Assembly (NCBI GenBank): GCA_963751835.1
Contig: CAVVWD010000019.1
Span: 124,001 to 188,000 of the forward strand
Reading direction: 5' to 3'
Length of the DNA: 64,000 bases
Origin: JACVRW01 sp963751835
Lineage (GTDB): Bacteria > Actinomycetota > Thermoleophilia > Solirubrobacterales > Thermoleophilaceae
How positions within the stretch are numbered: the stretch's first letter is position 1; each line of letters begins with the position of its first letter. Positions 25,937 to 34,336 of the stretch are shown here, piece after piece. The notes beneath the pieces were generated by a model, which saw only the letters and a list, made by a program, of their open reading frames with translations, searched no databases and was not told where the DNA came from. Position numbers and translations under genes: made by a program.

Positions 25937-26810
25937 GCGCGTCGGCTTTGCCGGTCTCGGCGCGATGGGCGCGGGCATCGCACAGCGCCTGCTCGACGCC
26001 GGGTACGACGTCGTGGGCTGGAACCGCACCAAGGAGAGGGCCCAGCCGCTGCTGGACTCCGGCATGGGCTGGGCCGGCACGCCGCGCGAACTGGCGGCAT
26101 CCGTCGACGTGCTGTTCACGATGTTGACGAACACCGCGGCGATCGACGCGACCGCCGAGGGCGCGGACGGGATCCTCGCCGGCCTGCGCGAGGGTGTCGT
26201 CTGGGCGGACATCAGCACGATCGCTCCGGACGCCAGCGTCGCGCTCGCCGGGCGCGTACGTGCCACGGGCGCGTGGTTCCTCGACTGTCCCGTGTCGGGT
26301 AGCCCGGCGACGCTTGCCGCGGGCGAGATGTCGGTGATGGTGGGCGGCGACCGCGCGGCCTTCGAGCACATCGAAGATGTGCTGCGGGCGATCGGACCGA
26401 AGGTCACCTACATCGGCCCCAACGGTCAGGCCATTCTCACCAAGGTGGCGATCAACCTGGCGCTGGTCGTGTCGGTGACCGCCCTCGCCGAGGGTCTCGC
26501 GCTGGTCGAGAAGGCGGGTGTCGACCGGAAGGCGGCCGTGGACGCGGTGCTCCAGAGCGTCATCGCGTCGCCGGTCGTCGGGTACCGCGCGCCGCTCCTT
26601 GTCGAGGACACCGATGTCTTCGCGGACGTCGAGCTTCAGCAGAAGGACCTCGTGCTCGCGCAGGACCTCGCACGGCGGCTCGGGATGGCGATCCCAACGT
26701 GCGCCGCCACCAGCGAGATGCTGAACGCCGCGCGCAGCTCCAAGCAGGCCGACCGGGACTTCGTAGTGAGCGTCCACGAGGCGTACCGCCGCATGGGAGG
26801 GATGGAGTGA
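25920..26810 (+). CDS. 3-hydroxyisobutyrate dehydrogenase-family NAD(P) oxidoreductase
   Basis: 296 residues. N-terminal Rossmann motif VGFAGLGAMGAGIAQRLL, substrate motif FLDCPVSGSPATLAAGEMS and catalytic Lys175 in AILTKVAINL define the beta-hydroxyacid dehydrogenase family (HIBADH, tartronate semialdehyde reductase, GLYR). The exact substrate cannot be read from sequence. A second member lies at 41660-42637. ATG 25920 lies inside the CoxS gene; the stop overlaps the cupin ATG (TGATG). Confidence 0.92.
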   Translation: MFRDIERVGFAGLGAMGAGIAQRLLDAGYDVVGWNRTKERAQPLLDSGMGWAGTPRELAASVDVLFTMLTNTAAIDATAEGADGILAGLREGVVWADISTIAPDASVALAGRVRATGAWFLDCPVSGSPATLAAGEMSVMVGGDRAAFEHIEDVLRAIGPKVTYIGPNGQAILTKVAINLALVVSVTALAEGLALVEKAGVDRKAAVDAVLQSVIASPVVGYRAPLLVEDTDVFADVELQQKDLVLAQDLARRLGMAIPTCAATSEMLNAARSSKQADRDFVVSVHEAYRRMGGME

Positions 26811-27205
26811 TGCCCGCGCCGTACCGGACCACCATCCACGACGTCCCACTCGAGCAGGGCCTGCGCGAGGACGAGGGCTGGGTCGACATGCAGGTCCAGT
26901 TCCTGATCGACGAGCGCATCGCCGGCTCGAGCCGCCTCGTGGTCGGGCGCACCGTGCTCCCGCCGGGGGCGCGCCACGACCGCCACCGGCATCCGAACTG
27001 CAACGAGTTCCTCGTCGTGATGAGCGGCCGCGGCGAGGTCTACACGGACGAGGGCACCGAGCCCTCGCAGGCGGGCGACGTGATCTTCACGCCCGCCGGG
27101 CACTGGCACGGCTTCAACAACACGTCACACGAGGATGTCCTGCTGATCTGGGGCTGGGAAGGGGCGGGCTCGCTCGAGGCAGCCGGGTATGAGTTCACAT
27201 CATGA
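26810..27205 (+). CDS. Small cupin-domain protein
   Basis: 131 residues, a single cupin barrel. Metal-binding motif 1 is visible as PGARHDRHRHPNCNEFLVV and motif 2 as PAGHWHGFNN. Such stand-alone cupins act as isomerases, lyases or dioxygenases, or as sensors; no specific role can be assigned. It ends the long plus-strand run that began at 11155. Its stop overlaps the convergent SDR gene by 11 bp, so no room is left for a terminator. Confidence 0.88.
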   Translation: MPAPYRTTIHDVPLEQGLREDEGWVDMQVQFLIDERIAGSSRLVVGRTVLPPGARHDRHRHPNCNEFLVVMSGRGEVYTDEGTEPSQAGDVIFTPAGHWHGFNNTSHEDVLLIWGWEGAGSLEAAGYEFTS

Positions 27206-27974
27206 TCCGGCCGCCGGCCACGTCCAGCGTCATGCCCGTGATCCAGCGGGCGGAGTCGGACGCGAGGAAGAGCGCGGCAAGCGCGGGGTCCTCTGGCACG
27301 CCGATCGTCCCGAGTGGCGACATCCCCGCGATGCTTGCCAGCCGCTCCTCGTCCATCGCGCCCTTCACCCGTTCGCTCAGGATCGTGGCCGGCGCGAGGA
27401 TGTTCACGCGTACCCCGTGCGGACCGAGCTCGAGCGCGGCGTGCCGGCTGAGCATCATGATCCCCGCCTTCGCCGCAGCGTAGGAGGCGGTCAGCTTGAT
27501 GTCGAGGAAGCGCGCCGCGTTCGACGCCATGGTCACGATCGAGCCGGAGCCGCGCTCGACCATGCCGGGCGCGAACTCCCTCAGCGTGAGGAACGTACTG
27601 GTCAGGTTCGACTCGACGACGTGGTTCCACTCCTCGACCTTCGTCTCGAGCAGCGGCGTGCGCGCGCCGAAGCCCCCGGCGAACGCGAGCAGGACGTCAG
27701 GCGGGCCGAGCTTGTCTTCGACGTCGGCGCGCAAGCCGGCCGCTCCGTCAGGAGTGGTGAGGTCGGCCGCGAGTCCGACGGCGTCGGCCGCTCCGGCCTC
27801 GCGCGTCTCCGAAGCGACGCGTTCGATGGTCTCCGGATCGCGTCCGCAGACCGCTACCCGGGCCCGGTTGTGCCCGAGGAGGACGGACGTGGCGGCGCCG
27901 ATGCCCTTCGAGCCGCCGGTCACCACCGCCACCTTTCCCGCCAGGTCCGGGTAGGAGGGGATGCTCGCGCTCAC
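27195..27974 (-). CDS. Short-chain dehydrogenase/reductase
   Basis: 259 residues, GTG 27974 overlapping the M24 gene stop (GTGA). Classical SDR features: cofactor motif VAVVTGGSKGIGAATSVLL (15-33), FAGGFGARTP in place of the NNAG loop, active site SIVTMASNAARF with YAAAKAG, and C-terminal GVPEDPALAALFLASD and ITGMTLDVAGG. It probably oxidises or reduces a hydroxyl or keto group in the pathway. It is third in the minus-strand operon FAH hydrolase - M24 - SDR. Confidence 0.92.
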   Translation of the reverse strand: MSASIPSYPDLAGKVAVVTGGSKGIGAATSVLLGHNRARVAVCGRDPETIERVASETREAGAADAVGLAADLTTPDGAAGLRADVEDKLGPPDVLLAFAGGFGARTPLLETKVEEWNHVVESNLTSTFLTLREFAPGMVERGSGSIVTMASNAARFLDIKLTASYAAAKAGIMMLSRHAALELGPHGVRVNILAPATILSERVKGAMDEERLASIAGMSPLGTIGVPEDPALAALFLASDSARWITGMTLDVAGGRIMM

Positions 27975-29275
27975 GCGAGCATCCGCTGGTCCATCGGATG
28001 CAGCGTGAAGATCACGGGCCCGTCGGGCCCGACGAGCACGTTCTCCTCGAGCCGGACGGTCTGCTGCAGGCCCGGGTGCCCCGCGAAGGTCTCGATCGCG
28101 AAGTACATGTTCTCTTCGATCTCCGCCGGATAGTCGAGCGAGTATGCGCGCGAGACCCACATCCCCTCGTACAGCGAGAGGCCGATCGAGTGCGCGAACT
28201 GCTGGAGGCTGACGCTGCCGTAGCGGTCGTCGTCGTACTCGGGAAATTTCGATGCGACATCCGCCGTGGTGTTGCCCGGCTTCAGTTCGGCGAGCGCTTC
28301 GTAGAGCGATCCGTGACACTCCTGATAGAGGCGCTTCATCTCATCGGTCGGCTCCGAGTCCACGAGGAAGCAGCGCACGAAGTCGATGAAGTAGCCGCCA
28401 GGTCCGACCGCGTTGATGTCCACGATCACGAGGTCGCCCTGCCGGATCAGCTTGTCGGAGTGCCAGCGACGGTACGGACTCGTGTTGCCGCCCGACGCGC
28501 AGATGATGTCGTAGACGAAGTCGGCGCCCTCGGCGTAGAAGAACTCGTTCACCTTCGCCGTGATGTCCGCCTCGCGGATGCCCGGCTTCAGCCACTCGTT
28601 CTGGATCTTCCACATCGCGGCGTCGCCCAGCGAGGAGCTGATCTTCAGCAACTCGATCTCGTCCGGGGTCTTGACCCGGCGGGCGTGCGACATCGCGGGC
28701 CACGCGTTGACCAGGTTCAGCCCGCGCTGCCCGAAGGCCGCCATCGAGCTCATGTCCGCCGTATCGATCCCGATGCGCTCGTTCTCGACGCCCGCCTCGC
28801 GCAGCACGTCGACGACCGAGTCGGCCATCCGGCCGACCATCATCTCCTCTGCCCCCTCGGCCCAGCGCCAGGTGAAGGCGGGCCGGATGTTGCCCTTCAG
28901 CCAGGGCGCGTCGAGCTTCGCGCACTCGAAGTCCGAACCGACGGTCTCGAACAGGACGGGGTCGCCGTCGCGGGGGAGCACGGCGTAGCGGATGAAGATG
29001 TTGTGCTTCCAGTTGCCCTGGAAGGTGCCGGTGACGTAGCGGATGTTCTCGCCGACGAACATGATCAGTCCGCCCAGGTCGTGCTCCTCCATCGCCGCCC
29101 GTGCGCGTGCGAGGCGGTCGCGGCGGAGCCGGTCGTGGTCCACGCGCTGCTGCCAGTCAGTCGAGGTCTGGCTGTAGAGACGGCGGGGATCCGTGTGGTG
29201 CGGCCGCTGGATGAACGACGTGTCAAGCTCGTAGTCCAGCGGAGCCGCGCGCTCGGCGCGGTCACTGATGCTCAT
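27971..29275 (-). CDS. M24-family (pita-bread) protein with DddP-like metal spacing
   Basis: 434 residues. A creatinase-type N-terminal domain (GGLIMFVGENIRYVTGTFQG) is followed by the M24 catalytic fold. Ligand candidates are Asp286 and Asp298 (VDINAVGPGGYFID, 12 apart rather than the usual 11), His362 (QQFAHSIGL), Glu395 (FAIETF) and Glu410 (VRLEEN). From memory, the DMSP lyase DddP uses Asp295, Asp297, Asp307, His371, Glu406 and Glu421. The 295-307 and 307-371 spacings match exactly, but the residue corresponding to Asp297 is Asn288. It could be a C-N or C-S bond-cleaving enzyme rather than a peptidase. ATG overlaps the FAH-family gene stop. Confidence 0.85.
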   Translation of the reverse strand: MSISDRAERAAPLDYELDTSFIQRPHHTDPRRLYSQTSTDWQQRVDHDRLRRDRLARARAAMEEHDLGGLIMFVGENIRYVTGTFQGNWKHNIFIRYAVLPRDGDPVLFETVGSDFECAKLDAPWLKGNIRPAFTWRWAEGAEEMMVGRMADSVVDVLREAGVENERIGIDTADMSSMAAFGQRGLNLVNAWPAMSHARRVKTPDEIELLKISSSLGDAAMWKIQNEWLKPGIREADITAKVNEFFYAEGADFVYDIICASGGNTSPYRRWHSDKLIRQGDLVIVDINAVGPGGYFIDFVRCFLVDSEPTDEMKRLYQECHGSLYEALAELKPGNTTADVASKFPEYDDDRYGSVSLQQFAHSIGLSLYEGMWVSRAYSLDYPAEIEENMYFAIETFAGHPGLQQTVRLEENVLVGPDGPVIFTLHPMDQRMLA

Positions 29276-30126
29276 GTCGTGTTCCTCCCGACGTTGTTTG
29301 CAAGCACCCCGACGCCCTCGACCTCGACCTCGACCGTGTCGCCGGGCTTCAGGAAGACGGGCGGGTCGCGGAAGCCGCCCACGCCCCACGGGGTTCCGGT
29401 CAGGATGAGGTCACCCGGTTCGAGCGTGCAGGCGCGCGACAGGAAGCTCACGATCTCGGCGACGCTGAAGATCATCTCGGCCGTGGTCGAGTCCTGCATG
29501 GTCTCGCCGTTCACGCGCGTGACCAGGCGCTTTTCCTGCGGATCGCCGAACTCGTCGGGAGTGACGATCACCGGTCCGAGCGGGCAGAAGCTGTCGATGC
29601 TCTTCGCGCGCACCCACTGCTGGTCGGCGAACTGGAGGTCGCGCGCGCTCACGTCGTTGGCGACCGTGTAGCCGAAGATTGCCTCGAGCGCCTCGCGCTC
29701 GCTCGCGTGCCTGATCCGGCGCCCGATCACCACGGCGAGCTCGACCTCCCAGTCGACCTGCTCCGTGAGGCCGTCCGGCCATTCGATGGCGGCACCGGGC
29801 CCTACCAGCGATGATGGGAACTTGGCGAATATGAGCGGGCGCTCGGGGGCGGCCATCCCGGTCTCGCGGGCATGGTCGTGGTAGTTCAGGCCGACGCAGG
29901 CGATCTTGGACGGTGATTTCAGGGGTGCGTCGAGCATGCCGGGCTCGAGCGCCTCGCCGTCCTCGAGCGCCGCGCGAGCGACCACGCGCGCGGCCTCCCA
30001 GGCGGCCGGGCCGGCCGCGATCAGCTCGTCCACCGTCGCCGCACCGTCCACAGCGAGGGTCGCAACACGGGCCCCCTCGACGACGGCGAGTGGGCGCTCA
30101 GCACCCGTCACGTGCGCGAAGCGCAT
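29272..30126 (-). CDS. Fumarylacetoacetate hydrolase (FAH) family protein
   Basis: 284 residues. The N-terminal beta domain (MRFAHVTGAERPLAVVEGAR) and FAH core are present: KIACVGLNYHDHARETG, IFAKFPSSLVGPG, metal-binding WEVELAVVIGR, NDVSARDLQ, then LEPGDLILTGTPWGVG. Family members hydrolyse acylpyruvates, decarboxylate or hydrate 2-keto acids, or cleave C-C bonds of diketones. It is the first gene of the minus-strand operon under the LysR-type palindrome and is overlapped by the M24 gene (ATGA). Confidence 0.93.
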   Translation of the reverse strand: MRFAHVTGAERPLAVVEGARVATLAVDGAATVDELIAAGPAAWEAARVVARAALEDGEALEPGMLDAPLKSPSKIACVGLNYHDHARETGMAAPERPLIFAKFPSSLVGPGAAIEWPDGLTEQVDWEVELAVVIGRRIRHASEREALEAIFGYTVANDVSARDLQFADQQWVRAKSIDSFCPLGPVIVTPDEFGDPQEKRLVTRVNGETMQDSTTAEMIFSVAEIVSFLSRACTLEPGDLILTGTPWGVGGFRDPPVFLKPGDTVEVEVEGVGVLANNVGRNTT

Positions 30127-30183
30127 CGGCTCGAAGCCTCGCGTCTGCGAGGTCGGTGAGCAAGTCGTTCTTCCCGTCTATCG

Positions 30184-30200
30184 CATAGGAAATTCCTATG
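30184..30200. promoter_or_regulatory. LysR-type operator palindrome
   Basis: CATAGGAA-A-TTCCTATG is a perfect inverted repeat with one central base and contains the T-N11-A box of LysR regulators (T30186, A30198). It lies midway between the divergent FAH-family gene (start 30126) and the LysR gene (start 30220). A TAATCT -10 box at 30206-30211 stands 8 nt before the LysR GTG. Confidence 0.7.
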
Positions 30201-30219
30201 GAAGCTAATCTGGCGATTC

Positions 30220-31122
30220 GTGACGAGCTATCGCCGTCTCGCCTACTGGCTGGCGGTGGTGGAGGAGGGCTCCTTCACCCGCGCGGCGCTTCGCATGCAC
30301 GTCTCGCAGCCGTCGCTCTCGCAGCAGGTCCGGGCGCTCGAGAAGGAGGTTGGCGGTGAGCTGCTCGAGCGGCTGCCGCGCTCCGTGCGGTTGACGGCGG
30401 CGGGCAAGGCCTTCCTGCCGCACGCGCAGATCGCGGTGCGCGCAGCCGAGCGCGCCATGCAGGCCGCCCGCTCGGCACTGGAGCTCGAGACCGGCGAACT
30501 CGAGATCAGCACGGTTCGCTCGATCGCGGCGGGCATACTGCCCGACCTCGTGCAGTCCTGGCGCCAGCGCCACCCCGGCACCTTCGTCCGCCTGCACGAG
30601 TTCACACACCGTTCGCTGGCGGAGGACTCCGTCCGCGGCGGGGTGGGCGATCTGGGCATCGGCCCCCCGCCGATCAACTGGGCAGGCCCGGTCCGCCGGC
30701 TCGGCTGGGAGGAGTTTCTGGTGGTGCTCTCGCCCGAGGATCGGCTCGCCTCCCGCCGCAAGCTCCGGCTGGTCGAGCTGAAGGACCGCGACTGGGTGAT
30801 GTTCGAGCCCGGCAACGGCCTGCACGACCTGATAGTGAGCGCCTGCGCGTCAGCGGGCTTCACTCCGCGCCACGCAGTGCTCACGTCACAGGTCGAGACC
30901 GCCGCGCGGCTTGCGGCCGCGGGAGTGGGCCCCACGCTCGTGCCCGAGAACGTGATCCCGGACGGCCTTGACGGTGCGCTCGTACGGATCGACCCGCCGC
31001 TTGGACGCGAGCTCACCGTCTATGCCCGCGAGCGGTGGGGGCCGCTGGGCGGCGCATTTGTCGAGCTCATGGCGGAGACGCGCTGGGCGAAGCCGCCGCG
31101 CGGCGCACTGGTGGTGCCGTGA
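30220..31122 (+). CDS. LysR-family transcriptional regulator
   Basis: 300 residues, GTG start with a TAATCT box 8 nt upstream (probably leaderless). The winged HTH is at residues 5-62 (FTRAALRMHVSQPSLSQQVRALEKEVGGELL), followed by the effector-binding domain (IAAGILPDLVQSWRQRHPG, GDLGIGPPP, AAAGVGPTLVPENV). It is divergent from the FAH/M24/SDR operon with a palindrome between, the classic arrangement for a LysR regulator and its target. It may respond to an intermediate made by the LacI-controlled enzymes. Confidence 0.94.
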   Translation: MTSYRRLAYWLAVVEEGSFTRAALRMHVSQPSLSQQVRALEKEVGGELLERLPRSVRLTAAGKAFLPHAQIAVRAAERAMQAARSALELETGELEISTVRSIAAGILPDLVQSWRQRHPGTFVRLHEFTHRSLAEDSVRGGVGDLGIGPPPINWAGPVRRLGWEEFLVVLSPEDRLASRRKLRLVELKDRDWVMFEPGNGLHDLIVSACASAGFTPRHAVLTSQVETAARLAAAGVGPTLVPENVIPDGLDGALVRIDPPLGRELTVYARERWGPLGGAFVELMAETRWAKPPRGALVVP

Positions 31123-31149
31123 CCCCGGCGTCGCCCTAGACTCGTCCCC

Positions 31150-31449
31150 ATGGCCTTGCATCACGACATCGACGGGGGACGACCCGGCCGGGCTCAGCCG
31201 GTCGAGCGGGTGGCCGGGCGCCATCTGCCTCGCCGGGCCGAGACGACGTGGCAGCTGGCCACCGGCACGCTTGCGTGCCCGTCCTGCGACGCACCCGTCC
31301 TCCCGGGTCCCGGGGCCATGTCACCGCCCGATCCGACCTCGTGCGGCTTCTGTCGCCATGCCGGAGCTCTCCGCGACTTCCTCTCGCTCGGTGAGCCGAC
31401 TCGCCCGACGCGCGTGGTCGTGCGCGTCCGCGGGCTCGCCCTGCGCTAG
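31150..31449 (+). CDS. Small protein with two CxxC pairs (zinc-ribbon-like)
   Basis: 99 residues, not assigned to a known family. LACPSCDAPVLPGPGAM and TSCGFCRHAGALRDFL give four cysteines as two CxxC pairs 20 residues apart, the pattern of a zinc ribbon. The N-terminus is rich in His/Arg/Asp. Support for a real gene is the TAGACT box (31137-31142) exactly 7 nt before the ATG, the local leaderless signature. It sits between the LysR gene and the convergent luciferase-like gene. Confidence 0.55.
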   Translation: MALHHDIDGGRPGRAQPVERVAGRHLPRRAETTWQLATGTLACPSCDAPVLPGPGAMSPPDPTSCGFCRHAGALRDFLSLGEPTRPTRVVVRVRGLALR

Positions 31450-31454
31450 AACCG

Positions 31455-32411
31455 TCAGGCCGCGACCGCGGCCTTCAGGGCCGGCGCCACGGATTCCGCC
31501 ACCAACTCGATCGTCTGCTGGTCGATGGGGACCAGTGCGCCGAGCAGGAAATCGCCGACGCCGAGGTCGGCGTATGGGCGCAGCCGCTCGAAGCACTGCT
31601 CCGGAGTGCCGACGATCATCATCTTCCTCAACCGCTCGGGCGGCGGGTCGCCATGGAGCGCGCGGGCTCTCTCCTGCGCCGCCTGCTCGTCCTCGTCGAG
31701 GACCGCGCGGAAGGCCAGCGACTTGCGCACGTCGGCTGGGTCGCGGCCCACGTCCGCACAGTGCCCGGCCAGCACGTCGAGCTTGTGCCGGTACTCCTCC
31801 AGGTCGCCGTAGAACGTGTTCCAGACGTCGCCGTGCTCGGCCACGATCCGCAGCGTCCGGCGCTCGCCGGCGCCGCCGATCACGAGCGGCAGGTGCTCCT
31901 GCAGCGGCTTCGGTTCCAGGCGCGCGTCCTTGAGCCGGTAGTGCTTGCCCTCGAACGTCGTCGTCTCCTGTGTCCATAGGCTGCGCATGATCCGGCAGGC
32001 CTCGTCGAGCATGTCCATGCGGACACCGATCGACGGGAAGGGGAGGCCGTATTGGTCGTGTTCGAGCTCGAACCAGGCTGCGCCCATCCCGAGCTCCAAC
32101 CGGCCGTCCGATATGTGATCGATGGTCGCGGCCATGTTCGCCACCACTGCCGGATGCCGGTAGGTCACGCCGAGCACCAGCATTCCGCAGCGGACGCGGC
32201 TCGTGTGAGCGGCCATGGCCGCGAGCAGGGTCAGCCCCTCGAATTGGGGACCGGACGGATCGCTGCGGATCGGCAGGAAGTGGTCGAAGTCCGAGACCCA
32301 GTCGTATCCGAGCTCCTCGCAGCGGACCCAGAGGCCCCGGTAGTCCTCGAAGCTCGTGTTCTGGGGCCCGGAGTGGACACCGAAGCGAATGTCGCCGCCG
32401 AAGATCTGCAT
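31455..32411 (-). CDS. Luciferase-like (LLM) F420-type oxidoreductase
   Basis: 318 residues from ATG 32411; a longer frame upstream is rejected because the family begins MQIFGGDIRFGVHSGPQNT. The TIM-barrel features are DWVSDFDHFLPI, GMLVLGVTYRHPAVVANMAA, DHISDGRLELGMGAAWFELE, and LPLVIGGAGERRTLRIVAEH with GDVWNTFYG. Actinobacterial members mostly use cofactor F420; FMN-linked monooxygenation is the alternative. It is the last gene of the minus-strand cluster, after the carboxymuconolactone decarboxylase-like gene. Confidence 0.9.
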   Translation of the reverse strand: MQIFGGDIRFGVHSGPQNTSFEDYRGLWVRCEELGYDWVSDFDHFLPIRSDPSGPQFEGLTLLAAMAAHTSRVRCGMLVLGVTYRHPAVVANMAATIDHISDGRLELGMGAAWFELEHDQYGLPFPSIGVRMDMLDEACRIMRSLWTQETTTFEGKHYRLKDARLEPKPLQEHLPLVIGGAGERRTLRIVAEHGDVWNTFYGDLEEYRHKLDVLAGHCADVGRDPADVRKSLAFRAVLDEDEQAAQERARALHGDPPPERLRKMMIVGTPEQCFERLRPYADLGVGDFLLGALVPIDQQTIELVAESVAPALKAAVAA

Positions 32412-32428
32412 CTCGGTCCCGCGCCCAG

Positions 32429-33058
32429 TCAGGTGTGCGCCCAGTAGCGCTCGGAGCCCTTGCTTTCCGCGAGCGCTTCCGCGTCCTCGAAGCCCGGGGC
32501 CATGGCGGCACTCGTTCCCGGCATGACCTGGTGGTGGTCGATGTTCAGCAGCCGCAGCCACGACTGCTGGCCGAGCGTGAGCCCGACGAAGCAGCCCAGC
32601 TCGACGAGCTCGGGCTCGCTGAAGTGGGCGTGGAGGCGCTCCCAGAGCGCGTCATCGGCGTCGCCGGTCCAGACGATCGCCTCGGCATAGGCGAGCGCGG
32701 CCTTTTCGCGCTCGGCGTAGGTCTCGGAGGACTCGAAATTGAGCAGCTCGTCGTACTTGCCCTCGACGAGTCCCTCGCTCCGACTGCGCTCGGAGCGCTG
32801 GTTGCCGCAGTACTCGCACTTGACGCTGTGCGAGACGTAGACGCGGCACAGCTCCTTGACGGAGTGGTCGACCACGCCGTTGCGGAACAGATCGTTCCAC
32901 GAGTTCGCGAAGAACCAGAACGCCGCCGGCACATGCGCGCGAACCGCCGAGCTCTCCGGCCGCGGCGTTCCCTCGCGCGCGCAGCGCTCCATCTCGGCCT
33001 GCATTTCCGGGGTCATTTCCTCAACCGGCACGTAGCTGATGCGCTGGGGTCCGGCCAT
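32429..33058 (-). CDS. Carboxymuconolactone decarboxylase/AhpD-like protein
   Basis: 209 residues, ATG 33058 with GAGGGAGGAG upstream. The all-helical AhpD-like fold is recognised from ELCRVYVSHSVKCEYCGNQ (CxxC pair), KAALAYAEAIVWTGDADD and ELVELGCFVGLTLGQQSWLR. The CxxC suggests a redox role like AhpD, but catabolic clusters often carry such proteins as decarboxylases or isomerases. It follows the aminotransferase gene. Confidence 0.85.
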   Translation of the reverse strand: MAGPQRISYVPVEEMTPEMQAEMERCAREGTPRPESSAVRAHVPAAFWFFANSWNDLFRNGVVDHSVKELCRVYVSHSVKCEYCGNQRSERSRSEGLVEGKYDELLNFESSETYAEREKAALAYAEAIVWTGDADDALWERLHAHFSEPELVELGCFVGLTLGQQSWLRLLNIDHHQVMPGTSAAMAPGFEDAEALAESKGSERYWAHT

Positions 33059-33112
33059 GCTGTGCTCCTCCCTCGAGACTGCGCAACAGCTTGCCATACC
33101 GTGCGGGGCGGA

Positions 33113-34336
33113 CTAGAGGCGCCCCACGCGCCGGGGCGAGTCCGCCTGCTCGAGCACGGCGCCGACGACGGCGCCCAAGCGCTCCACGGCGGTTTCGAGC
33201 TCCGTCTCGGTCAGGTGGCTGAACGACAGCCGCAGCGTGTTGCGGCTGTTGTCGCCGATGTGGAACGGGAGGCCCGGGACGTACGCCACGCCGGCCGCCA
33301 TGGCGGCCGGGCGCATGGCGAGCGTGTCGAGGTCCTCCGGAAACGTGAGCCAGGTCATGAAGCCGCCGGTCGGCTCGGTCCACTCGACCTCCTCGGGCAT
33401 GTGGCGCGTCAACGCCGCGGACAAAGCCGCCCAGTGCGACGCGTAGAGCGCCCGCGCCGCCGGCAGGTGGCGCTCGAACCCGCCGGCGCGGCCGTACTCC
33501 TCGACCAGCCGCTGCCCGAGGCCGCCGGCGCACTGGTCGGTGTTCTGCTTGGCGACGGCGAGCTCGGCGATCACCTCGGACGGGCCGGCGGCCCAGCCGA
33601 GCCGGACGCCCGGGAAGAAGCTCTTCGAGAACGTCCCCGCCTGCAGCACGACGTCCGGCGCCAGCGACCACAGGGTCGGCAGCGACCTGCCGTCGAAGGA
33701 CAGCTCGCGGTACGCGATGTCCTCGAAGATCAGCACGCCGTGCCGCCGGCAGAGCTCGACCAGCTCCCGGCGGCGGTCGAGCGGCAGCGTCCGTCCGGTC
33801 GGGTTCTGGTACTCCGGGATCGTGTAGACGAACTTCGGGCGCAGGCCTGCGGCCAGGCGCTCTGCGAGCAGGTCGACACGCAGGCCGTCATCGTCCATCG
33901 CGATCGCGACGACGTCCGCCTCGGCGCCGCCGAAGGCCATCAGCGCGCCGAGGTAGCTCGGCGCCTCGACGACGATCGCGTCGCCGGGATCGATCAGCGT
34001 CTGGCACATCAGCGCGATGCACTCCATCCCGCCGCTGGTCACGATCAGCTCGGCGAGCTCGGGGCGCCGGCCCTGCTGCTGCTCCTGGCGCTCGATCAGG
34101 TACTCGCGCACGCTCGCGAGCCCCTCGCACGGCGTGTACTGGAGCGCGACCGCGGCGTCCTCGCGCACGAGCCGCGCGCTGAGCTCGTCGAGCTCGCCGG
34201 TGGGGAACGTCGCCGGGTTCGGGAAGCCGCCCGTCATTGAGAGCACGCCGGGCGGGCTGCCGGCGAGGATCGCGGTCAGCTCCCCGCTGCCGCGAAGGCG
34301 CGTCCGGCGGGCGAAAGCATGGCCGTAATCAGCCAT
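33113..34336 (-). CDS. PLP-dependent aminotransferase, class I/II (LysN/2-aminoadipate type)
   Basis: 407 residues, fold type I. SPPGVLSMTGGFPNPATFPT is the MocR/2-aminoadipate-aminotransferase type start; TSGGMECIALMCQTLIDPGD, YTIPEYQNPTGRTLPLDRR, the PLP lysine in GTFSKSFFPGVRLGW and the terminal arginine in NTLRLSFSH follow. It transfers an amino group to or from a 2-oxo acid, which implies the substrate carries nitrogen or an amino-acid intermediate. It overlaps the RraA-like gene by 8 bp. Confidence 0.93.
   Translation of the reverse strand: MADYGHAFARRTRLRGSGELTAILAGSPPGVLSMTGGFPNPATFPTGELDELSARLVREDAAVALQYTPCEGLASVREYLIERQEQQQGRRPELAELIVTSGGMECIALMCQTLIDPGDAIVVEAPSYLGALMAFGGAEADVVAIAMDDDGLRVDLLAERLAAGLRPKFVYTIPEYQNPTGRTLPLDRRRELVELCRRHGVLIFEDIAYRELSFDGRSLPTLWSLAPDVVLQAGTFSKSFFPGVRLGWAAGPSEVIAELAVAKQNTDQCAGGLGQRLVEEYGRAGGFERHLPAARALYASHWAALSAALTRHMPEEVEWTEPTGGFMTWLTFPEDLDTLAMRPAAMAAGVAYVPGLPFHIGDNSRNTLRLSFSHLTETELETAVERLGAVVGAVLEQADSPRRVGRL

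Noticed and set aside
27971..29275. Firm assignment as DMSP lyase DddP
   Set aside because: One metal ligand is Asn and the His-Glu spacing differs. The spacing match is suggestive but not enough.
29280..29310. GTTGTTTGCAAGC as a further LacI operator
   Set aside because: It has only one half-site, lies inside the FAH-family coding region and lacks the central CG.
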